Shown here: piece after piece, positions 54,475 through 60,347 of the stretch | Numbering within the stretch: the first letter of the stretch is position 1 | How the letters are laid out: each line of letters starts with the position of its first letter | NCBI RefSeq assembly: GCF_000315625.1 | Contig: NW_005434541.1 | Location: forward strand, 122,669-186,668 | DNA: 64,000 bases | Origin: Guillardia theta CCMP2712 | Taxonomy: Eukaryota; Cryptophyceae; Pyrenomonadales; Geminigeraceae | Direction: 5' to 3' | Position numbers and translations under genes: made by a program | The notes under the pieces: model-generated | What the model saw: the letters and a program-made list of their open reading frames with translations, nothing else | Told to the model about the DNA's origin: nothing | Databases searched by the model: none

Positions 54475-55026
54475 ATGGATGCCGCCGCCCAGCTCTACGT
54501 CCAGCAGCACCACCTCGAGCAGAACCTCCAGCACCAGAGGCAGCAGCAGCAGCAGGCCCAGCGCCCGGCCTACCGCCCCTGCTGGCTCTGCAGGTACTAC
54601 TCCGCCTCCTGCCCCTACATGCGCGAGATCATCGAGTACGTCAACGACTCGGCGCTCAACATCGCCGAGGAGGAGATCGTCGAGCAGGTCTACACCATCA
54701 TAGCGAGCAAGTGGCCGCAGGAGAACGTCTCCCGCGAGGCCATCCGCACCCACTTCACCCAGCACTCCGTCTCCCAGAACCTCATCTTCGCCAGGAACGT
54801 CCGCGACATGAACCACCTCGTCAACATCGTCCGCGCCGGCGTCACCACCGTCGAGATGCACACGGGCAACATGGTCGTCGACGACAGGATGGCCAAGCTC
54901 TACCTCAGCATCGTCTCGCAGATCACCGCCATCTTCAAGAACGACGGCAAGAGGCCCGCCCTCTCGGACAAGGCCAAGGCGGGCGGCGAGAAGGCCGCCG
55001 CCTCCAACCGCCCGGACGAGGCCTAG
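54475..55026 (+). CDS. small CxxC protein (183 aa)
   Basis: Gln-rich N-terminus (a QQQQQ stretch near residue 25), then 'CWLCRYYSASCPYM', a possible metal-binding CxxC...C cluster. A well-structured helical domain follows ('IIEYVNDSALNIAEEEIVEQV', 'IRTHFTQHSVSQNLIFA', 'VRDMNHLVNIV') and a Lys/Ala tail. Ends 12 bp before the convergent 55647-55039 gene. The domain gives me an impression of similarity to conserved small proteins of large DNA viruses, but I cannot name a family. It is the only plus-strand gene among the right-hand viral genes. Confidence 0.75.
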   Translation: MDAAAQLYVQQHHLEQNLQHQRQQQQQAQRPAYRPCWLCRYYSASCPYMREIIEYVNDSALNIAEEEIVEQVYTIIASKWPQENVSREAIRTHFTQHSVSQNLIFARNVRDMNHLVNIVRAGVTTVEMHTGNMVVDDRMAKLYLSIVSQITAIFKNDGKRPALSDKAKAGGEKAAASNRPDEA

Positions 55027-55038
55027 CGCGCGCCCCAC

Positions 55039-55647
55039 TCAGACCCTCGGCGTGAAGGCGATCGGCACGATCCCCTCCTCCGTCACCGTCCCCCGCCGCT
55101 TCTTCCCCGGGTGCAGGTCCTGCGGCCCGCAGGCCCCCTGCACCGCCAGCTCGATCTTGAACGGCACGCTGCTGAACAGCGTCCGGTTCGAGCTCCGCAC
55201 CGCCTTGAACAGCATGCTCGGCGTCGTCCGGCACGGCGTCAGCATCACGAACTCGGGCACGTTGCCCAGCTGCAGCACCTCCGTCACGTACCGGCTGCAG
55301 AAGGTGCGGTCCGGCGGGTTCCGGCTGATCAGCGGCAGGATCGCCAGGTACATCCCCAGCCCGTCGAACCCCACGTTGTGCGCCGCCCGCAGCCGGCAGT
55401 GCCGGTACATCGCCTGGTAGTCCCTGTCCTCCACCGTGAACGTCTCGATGCGGTAGTGCGGGTTCGCGTACGTCCGGTTCCGGAAGAACACCGTCTCCCC
55501 CGCGTACACCGAGCTCGCCATCCCGTCCTCGAAGCGGATCTCCACGTGCACGTACGGCGGGTCGAACCACGACACCAGCCGGTTCATGAAGTGGTCGTTG
55601 GGCTGCGCCTGGTAGAAGAGTAGCTGTACTATCCTCGTCTGCGGCAT
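55039..55647 (-). CDS. permuted NlpC/P60-like (papain-fold) cysteine hydrolase, 202 aa
   Basis: The His motif comes first ('YVHVEIRFEDGMAS', residues ~32-45) and the Cys motif later ('TFCSRYVTEVLQLG', ~116-129), the order seen in the permuted branch (YiiX, LRAT, poxvirus G6-like) of the NlpC/P60 superfamily. The Cys opens a helix and the His follows a strand, as expected. Enzymes of this fold cleave peptide or acyl bonds; the substrate here is unknown. No signal peptide. A TATTTAA box lies 68-76 nt upstream. The call rests on motif order and local pattern only, and a profile search is needed for certainty. Confidence 0.65.
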   Translation of the reverse strand: MPQTRIVQLLFYQAQPNDHFMNRLVSWFDPPYVHVEIRFEDGMASSVYAGETVFFRNRTYANPHYRIETFTVEDRDYQAMYRHCRLRAAHNVGFDGLGMYLAILPLISRNPPDRTFCSRYVTEVLQLGNVPEFVMLTPCRTTPSMLFKAVRSSNRTLFSSVPFKIELAVQGACGPQDLHPGKKRRGTVTEEGIVPIAFTPRV

Positions 55648-55714
55648 GCTGCGGGGCTGCGAGGTACGGAGAGGTACGGAGAGGGGGGCTTTGGGACTAC
55701 CTTTTCTCCTTTTT

Positions 55715-55723
55715 CATTAAATA
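55715..55723 (-). promoter_or_regulatory. TATTTAATG box before the NlpC/P60-like gene
   Basis: 68-76 nt upstream of ATG 55647, inside an AT-rich pocket (55700-55735) of otherwise GC-rich sequence. Confidence 0.55.
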
Positions 55724-55763
55724 TTGGACTATACCACGATTACCATGATTACGCCCCTGCCCC

Positions 55764-56447
55764 TCACCTCGCCGACTGGTCGCGGATCACCTTCCACAGG
55801 CTGCCGGAGCTCAGGTTCACCTGCGAGGGCTTGGCCTCGGAGCGGCTCGTCTCCGCCAGCCTCCTCAGGCTCTGGTTGATCGACTCCTTCGAGGAGAGGC
55901 TGATCTCCTTCGCCGCCGACGCCTGCTTGGGGGCCGCCGGCGCCTGCTTGGGGGCCGCCGGCGCCTGCTTCCCCGCCTGCTTCCCCGACGCCTTGGCGGG
56001 CACCGGGGCGGGCTCGGTGGCCTTGCTGCTGATGCGGCTCTTGGCCTGGTAGCGGCCGCCGCAGTTCTGCTTCAGGTTCCTCTCGATCATCGCCTGCAGG
56101 TCGCGCTTGCTGACCGCCGCGGGGGAGGGCGGGGAGGCCCGCTCCTCGTCGGAGCTGTAGTCCTCCCACGCCACGCTCTTGGGCCCGTCCTCCGGGGGCG
56201 GGGGCTCGTCCTCCATGATCTCGATGCCGTCGCGGAAGTCCAGTGTGTCCGCGATGCCGTAGTTCGCGGGGGGGTGGTAGGGGGAGCTGAAGCCGCCCGC
56301 GACTACCGCGCGGGAGGGCGCGCCAAGGGCCGACGAGGCCATGGAGCGGTAGTGGTTCGCCTGGGCGTAGGGGTCGGCGAAGGGCTGTGCGGCGGAGCCG
56401 GTGGAGGTGGCGTGCCCGTACACATCGGATGGGGGCCTTCGCGACAT
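55764..56447 (-). CDS. low-complexity basic protein (227 aa)
   Basis: No globular domain. N-terminal half is Ser/Pro/Tyr/Ala-rich; an acidic-proline patch (EIMEDEPPPPEDGP) is followed by 'AWEDYSSDEE'. The C-terminal half is Ala/Lys/Pro-rich with a repeat (KQAPAAP x2) and a final helix 'INQSLRRLAETSRSEAK'. A TATTTAAG box lies 30-37 nt upstream. Composition resembles herpesvirus tegument or phosphoprotein-type virion proteins, but that is only a style match. Confidence 0.68.
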   Translation of the reverse strand: MSRRPPSDVYGHATSTGSAAQPFADPYAQANHYRSMASSALGAPSRAVVAGGFSSPYHPPANYGIADTLDFRDGIEIMEDEPPPPEDGPKSVAWEDYSSDEERASPPSPAAVSKRDLQAMIERNLKQNCGGRYQAKSRISSKATEPAPVPAKASGKQAGKQAPAAPKQAPAAPKQASAAKEISLSSKESINQSLRRLAETSRSEAKPSQVNLSSGSLWKVIRDQSAR

Positions 56448-56476
56448 TTCTCCTTCCCCCCACCCCCCGCGATACG

Positions 56477-56484
56477 CTTAAATA
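56477..56484 (-). promoter_or_regulatory. TATTTAAG box before the 56447 gene
   Basis: 30-37 nt upstream of ATG 56447, embedded in the palindrome CTTAAATAAG. TATTTAA is the form used by late genes of beta- and gamma-herpesviruses. Confidence 0.6.
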
Positions 56485-56541
56485 AGCGCCGCCGCGCGCG
56501 TCGATGGGCGGGTCGGGTAAAGGCCCCGCCCTCCCCGACCT

Positions 56542-56676
56542 TCACACCGCCGCGCAGTCGTAGCGGTAGTTGTTCATGATCCCGTAGAGGAGGAGGTTCA
56601 GCGAGACCGCGATCCCCAGGTAGCTCACCACCGTGTACGCCAGCCGCTCGGACACGCCGCCCTGATCACTGCCCAT
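56542..56676 (-). CDS. very small membrane protein (44 aa)
   Basis: ATG at 56676, TGA at 56544-56542, filling the gap between two same-strand genes (15 bp after the 57501-56692 gene). Hydrophilic start (MGSDQGGVSERL), one membrane helix ('AYTVVSYLGIAVSLNLLLYGI') and a short polar tail with one Cys. Its size and topology parallel small envelope proteins of compact DNA viruses. Supported by position, composition and the absence of a competing gene, not by homology. Confidence 0.6.
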   Translation of the reverse strand: MGSDQGGVSERLAYTVVSYLGIAVSLNLLLYGIMNNYRYDCAAV

Positions 56677-56691
56677 GCCCTCTCCCGCGCC

Positions 56692-57501
56692 TCACCGCCA
56701 GTGCCCCCACGCTAAATACACCGTCACCAACAGGAAGGTGTTGCAGACGGCGTACAGCACCCGGCACTCCACCACGTGCTCCATCACCCGCTTGCTCCCC
56801 GTGTGGTAGCCCACGATCATAAACTCGAGCAGGATCTTGAAGATGAAGATGAAGATCACCCCGTCGATGTCCTGCCGCAGCTTCGCCCACACGAACATCC
56901 ACAGCAGCAGCACCACCATCCCGCACAGCGTCCGCGCCAGCGACTGCAGCCCGTTCTCCTCCCCCTCCCGCGGCGCGATCACCACCTCCACCTGCGCCCC
57001 GATGATGTAGGCCAGCAGGACGCACGAGTCCAGCTGCCGCGGGAAGCACACGAAGGAGATGATCGCGAAGTTGCAGAACACCATGCACACCGAGAAGCAG
57101 AAGACCCAGTGCGTGTGGTCCTGCAGCGACTCCCCGCAGTAGTCGTCGTCGGGCGAGATCTTGCTGCAGTGGTGGCTGCTCTCGGGTAGCTTCAGGAACG
57201 TGTAGATCACGTAGATCGTCAGGAGCATCACCGCGCTCAGCCCCACCGTCAGCGGGTTCAGCCGGTACAGGAACAGCCGGTTCCCCCCGTCCACCGCCAC
57301 CCCGTCCAGCATGTGCACGGGCATGCTGTCCCCTCCCATCACCACGTAGGTCGCGTTGCCCGAGAGCAGCTGCTGCACCGTCGTGGGCGAGAGCTTCGTG
57401 TCGTACAGCGCCACCTCGGGCCCCACCACCTTGGACGTCAGCGCCAGGAACACGATCGCCACCACCGCCTGCAGCATCACGAAGGCGAGCGTGAAGGCCA
57501 T
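56692..57501 (-). CDS. seven-helix membrane protein (269 aa)
   Basis: Helix 1 is at the N-terminus ('AFVMLQAVVAIVFLALTS', possibly a signal anchor). An extra-membrane loop of ~55 residues with an N-glycosylation site (NAT) follows. Helices 2-7 include 'VGLSAVMLLTIYVIYTFL', 'FCFSVCMVFCNFAIISFV', 'MVVLLLWMFVWAKL', 'GVIFIFIFKILLEFMIV' and 'YAVCNTFLLVTVYLAW'. Paired Cys in the loop between helices 2 and 3. It lacks the lysine in the last helix that a rhodopsin would need. Probable viral envelope protein. A weak TATA-like TAGTAAAG (57534-57541) lies 33-40 nt upstream. Confidence 0.77.
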   Translation of the reverse strand: MAFTLAFVMLQAVVAIVFLALTSKVVGPEVALYDTKLSPTTVQQLLSGNATYVVMGGDSMPVHMLDGVAVDGGNRLFLYRLNPLTVGLSAVMLLTIYVIYTFLKLPESSHHCSKISPDDDYCGESLQDHTHWVFCFSVCMVFCNFAIISFVCFPRQLDSCVLLAYIIGAQVEVVIAPREGEENGLQSLARTLCGMVVLLLWMFVWAKLRQDIDGVIFIFIFKILLEFMIVGYHTGSKRVMEHVVECRVLYAVCNTFLLVTVYLAWGHWR

Positions 57502-57533
57502 GGTGTTGTCTCCTCCCCGCGGCCCCCGCCCCG

Positions 57534-57541
57534 CTTTACTA
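57534..57541 (-). promoter_or_regulatory. weak TATA-like box TAGTAAAG
   Basis: 33-40 nt upstream of ATG 57501, at the expected distance but off-consensus. Confidence 0.35.
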
Positions 57542-57547
57542 GGGCCG

Positions 57548-58417
57548 TCAGACCATGCCGAGACAACCGTCCTTCCGGCAGCTCATCGGCGTCACCGCCA
57601 CGTGACTCTGCACGAAGAGCAGCCCGAAGATGAGCACCGTCGTCAGCACCAGCGTCTGCTTGTTCTCGAAGTTGGCGTCGATCACCATGCTCAGCACCAC
57701 GCAGAGCAGCACCAGCACGCTGCACACCACCGACAGGATCCTCCGCCACGACGTCGACATCAGGTAGAAGAACAGGCACACCACCGCCAGCCCCGGCAGG
57801 TGCCGCGTCAGCGACAGCGTCCCGTTCGAGACGATCACCGACACGCCCGAGCCCGCCAGCAGCGTCGCCCCCGCCGCCGCCAGCAGCGACCGCCTCGGCC
57901 TCCCCGCCTCCATCCCGTGGAACACCATCGTCGCCGACAGCAGCGGCAGCGCCGACAGGATCGCCAGGTTCAGCGCGAACACGTTCCCCCGCCCCTCCAG
58001 CAGGCACGTCGCCGCGATCACCAGCGTGAAGGAGAGCACGTACCCCGTCCTCACCAGCTCCGGGCTCCGCACGTCCTCCAGCCCCAGGCTCCCGCACACC
58101 GACGCCGCCGGGCTGTCCCCCAGGTCCTTCGAGGAGGAAGCGCTGATCTTGTCCGAGGCCGGCACCGTCCTCGCCTGGTACCGCGCCGCCACCCCCCTCA
58201 CCTGCAGCCCTGACCCCGGCGCCTCCCCTCCTGCCGAGGGCGGCGAAAGCAGCCCCAGCGCCAGGCCCACTGTTTGCTGCTGCGATCCCTGAGACTGCGC
58301 CGGCCCGCTGATCGGCAGGCGGAAGCCGGCACGGGCCCGCCCCACCAGGCTCACGTCGAAAGTGTCGCTTTTCGAAGCACCGTTTTTTGCCTCGTTCGGC
58401 AACGTTGCTGACTCCAT
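57548..58417 (-). CDS. six-helix membrane protein with FDVSLVGRAR leader (289 aa)
   Basis: I place the start at ATG 58417 (MESATLPNEAKNG), because the upstream in-frame ATG (58471) lies inside the TATATGAGG box. The N-terminal ~140 residues are hydrophilic and contain 'FDVSLVGRARAGFRLPISG', shared with the next gene. Then come about six helices, e.g. 'VLSFTLVIAATCLL', 'FALNLAILSALPLLSAT', 'LAVVCLFFYLMS', 'VVCSVLVLLCVVLSMVI' and 'LVLTTVLIFGLLFV', and a C-terminus with two Cys (CRKDGC). Function unknown. Confidence 0.75.
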   Translation of the reverse strand: MESATLPNEAKNGASKSDTFDVSLVGRARAGFRLPISGPAQSQGSQQQTVGLALGLLSPPSAGGEAPGSGLQVRGVAARYQARTVPASDKISASSSKDLGDSPAASVCGSLGLEDVRSPELVRTGYVLSFTLVIAATCLLEGRGNVFALNLAILSALPLLSATMVFHGMEAGRPRRSLLAAAGATLLAGSGVSVIVSNGTLSLTRHLPGLAVVCLFFYLMSTSWRRILSVVCSVLVLLCVVLSMVIDANFENKQTLVLTTVLIFGLLFVQSHVAVTPMSCRKDGCLGMV

Positions 58418-58465
58418 CGGTGCCGCTCGGCCGTCCCGCTGCCTCGTTTGCGCCGCGCGCTCGCC

Positions 58466-58474
58466 CCTCATATA
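58466..58474 (-). promoter_or_regulatory. TATATGAGG box before the 58417 gene
   Basis: 49-57 nt upstream of ATG 58417; it touches the stop codon of the preceding gene (58475-58477). Confidence 0.58.
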
Positions 58475-58714
58475 TCAGGGGTGGGGCGCGAGGATTTCCT
58501 CCTTGTAAGCAGATCCGAGTTTTGTAGGTGTGACGGTGGGTGCCTTCGAAGCATATCCCAGAACCCCACTCACAGGCATCCGGAACCCCTGCCGGGCCCG
58601 CCCCACCAACGAGACATCAAACGCTGAACCGTTACCCCCGTTACCCATCCCGCCATTTTTTGGCTCCGACCTGCCCGTCCCGTCGCTGTCCTCGCCGCGG
58701 TAAAGGCTCTCCAT
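58475..58714 (-). CDS. short paralogue of the leader domain (79 aa)
   Basis: Start placed at ATG 58714 (MESLYRGED), since the upstream ATG at 58765 is inside the TATATGTG box. Contains 'FDVSLVGRARQGFRMPVSG', nearly the same as in the 58417 gene, preceded by the same type of leader, but has no membrane domain. It is a duplicate of the N-terminal part only. Ends in the TATA box of the next gene. A localisation or packaging signal peptide is one explanation for the conserved motif; a decayed partial duplication is another. Confidence 0.62.
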   Translation of the reverse strand: MESLYRGEDSDGTGRSEPKNGGMGNGGNGSAFDVSLVGRARQGFRMPVSGVLGYASKAPTVTPTKLGSAYKEEILAPHP

Positions 58715-58760
58715 CGCTCGCTGCACCCCGCCGTGCTCCGTTACGCAGGTCTGGGTGGGC

Positions 58761-58768
58761 CACATATA
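58761..58768 (-). promoter_or_regulatory. TATATGTG box before the 58714 gene
   Basis: 47-54 nt upstream of ATG 58714; spacing and sequence closely match the box of the neighbouring paralogue. Confidence 0.58.
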
Positions 58769-58825
58769 TCAGTGAAGGGCATCCGGCAGATCAAAGGTGG
58801 GGTGGAGTTCGTGTTTCACGACTCG

Positions 58826-59668
58826 TATGGTAAACAAGGAAGTCCATCGCGGCAGAAGTAAAGTGTGGAAGAGGATGCGGCGCAAGCAAAGTACAAGTGC
58901 GCGGAATGGCAAGAGGGATTATGGAACGGAATCTGTGTGTGTTCGTGTTCTTATTACAATGTTTTTTATACAAGGTATTAATTCACAAATTAGTTACACA
59001 CCGCCTACGTGCCCACTAAACACTTATTCCGCCAGTGGTATCATGACAGCATGGGAAGATTCATGTACAGGAGCGACTGGAAGTTGTTCAACATTCTGGT
59101 CTACCTCTACATACAGCGGAGTCACATCAGGACTTGCAATTGACAATGCTTATACATTACCGAATTATGATTGTGGTTCAAGTTCGTGTAAGACCACAAC
59201 CACCTACTGGTACATAGATATGCTTACGGAGCGAAGTATTCAGCACGTAAGGATATGGGGAAGGACGGATTGTTGTTTTTCAAGGGATTCTAATCTTTTA
59301 GTCTACATAGGTAATGATCCAAGTACTGCGAACATTGTGAATAATGATTATTGTGGTACAACTGGCACCCTCGGTGGTATCGGTTGGGCTGTTAGTATGG
59401 AATGTAACTTGCGTGGAAGGTATCTATGGGTTTACAAGGTATACGGTACAGCGGATGTACAAAATTGGGTAGATATCGCAATCAATGGATGTAATTCATG
59501 TCCGTTAGGGAACGTGACCACGGGAACCGGATCGAATTCTTTAAGTAGCTGTGTTACACCAACTCAGAATAGTGTTGCACTTTGTGCAATCGGTTCATAT
59601 GCCGATGATGGAAATAGCGTCTATTCCAATGCATATCAGGCATTTGCAAATCTTTTGCAAAAGATTTA
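58826..59668 (+). pseudogene. lectin-like (F5/8 / fucolectin-type) protein gene, 3' end cut by telomeric repeats
   Basis: AT-richer than the virus-like block. First ATG is at 58826 (MVNKEVHRGR), but a later ATG at about 58959 would start a secretion signal ('MFFIQGINSQ'). The mature part has many Cys/Thr/Ser and a fucolectin/galactose-binding pattern: 'IQHVRIWGRTDCCFSRDSNLLVYIGND' (shown here as HVRIWGRTDCC and NLLVYIGND), 'MECNLRGRYLWVYK'. A 'CPLGNVTTGTGSNSLSSC' segment follows that resembles the small Cys-rich repeat of ephrin-receptor type. The frame then enters TTTAGGG and stops at the first TAG, so the true C-terminus is lost. It may be a viral surface gene or a host gene; composition favours a different source from the block on its left. 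Confidence 0.65.
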
Positions 59669-59705
59669 GGGTTTAGGGTTTAGGGTTTAGGGTTTAGGGT
59701 TTAGG
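59665..59705 (+). repeat. TTTAGGG tract joining the broken lectin gene to element C
   Basis: Between five and six perfect units. The left edge interrupts coding sequence with no intervening DNA, as expected for telomere addition at a break. The right edge (TTTAGG/AGCGCC) is a 5' junction of element C. Confidence 0.9.
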
Positions 59706-60308
59706 AGCGCCGGTTATTTCAGGCAGCGCCGGTTATTTCAGGCAGCGCCGGTTATTCAGGCAGCGCCGGTTATTTCAGGCAGCGCCGGTTATTTCAGGCA
59801 GCGCCGGTTATTTCAGGCAGCGCCGGTTATTTCAGGCAGCGCCGGTTATTTCAGGCAGCGCCGGTTATTTCAGGCAGCGCCGGTTATTTCAGGCAGCGCC
59901 GGTTATTTCAGGCAGCGCCGGTTATTTCAGGCAGCGCCGGTTATTTCAGGCAGCGCCGGTTATTTCAGGCAGCGCCGGTTATTTCAGGCAGCGCCGGTTA
60001 TTTCAGGCAGCGCCGGTTATTTCAGGCAGCGCCGGTTATTTCAGGCAGCGCCGGTTATTTCAGGCAGCGCCGGTTATTTCAGGCAGCGCCGGTTATTTCA
60101 GGCAGCGCCGGTTATTTCAGGCACCATGGCTGCACGCGTGGTGTAGGGGAAGCTGCCAGGGCGCCAAGGAAGCTCAGGCAGCGCCGGTTATTTCAGGCAG
60201 CGCCGGTTATTTCAGGCAGCGCCGGTTATTTCAGGCAGCGCCGGTTATTTCAGGCACCATGGCTGCACGCGTGGTGTAGGGGAAGCTGCCAGGGCGCCAA
60301 GGAAGCTG
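59706..60308 (+). repeat. 5' monomer array and duplicated leader of element C
   Basis: About 26 monomers of 19 bp in two blocks, each block ending in the same 53-bp leader. One monomer near 59751 lacks a base. Element D has a single partial monomer and one leader, as expected if transcription starts within the last monomer. Confidence 0.9.
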
Positions 60309-60347
60309 CAAGCGAGAGGTTTGTATACTTCAAATAGCTTTCTAAGT

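Larger units (their letters stand above)
47300..58775. other. virus-like block: fragment of a large dsDNA virus genome
   Basis: About 11.5 kb, visibly richer in G+C than the flanks, with eleven or so intronless genes packed at 10-100 bp spacing on both strands. Several predicted multi-pass or single-pass membrane proteins, two low-complexity proteins of virion style and a permuted NlpC/P60-like protein are present. AT-rich TATA-like boxes stand out before most starts. Host genes in the window are split by short introns, so the style change is sharp. No capsid, portal, terminase, polymerase or helicase gene is seen, so assignment to herpes-like, mirusvirus-like or another group is not possible from this fragment. 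Alternatives: an unusual host gene-dense island, or a misassembled viral contig. Confidence 0.68.

Noticed and set aside
55735-55760. 14-nt match to the lacZ-alpha start of common cloning vectors (accatgattacgcc)
   Set aside because: Too short, no polylinker or further vector sequence on either side, and it lies between two genes in good context. Treated as chance, though a vector screen is easy.
56692-57501. Heliorhodopsin or other rhodopsin (seven helices in a virus-like block)
   Set aside because: No lysine at the expected place in the last helix and no rhodopsin motifs, so I only call a seven-helix membrane protein.
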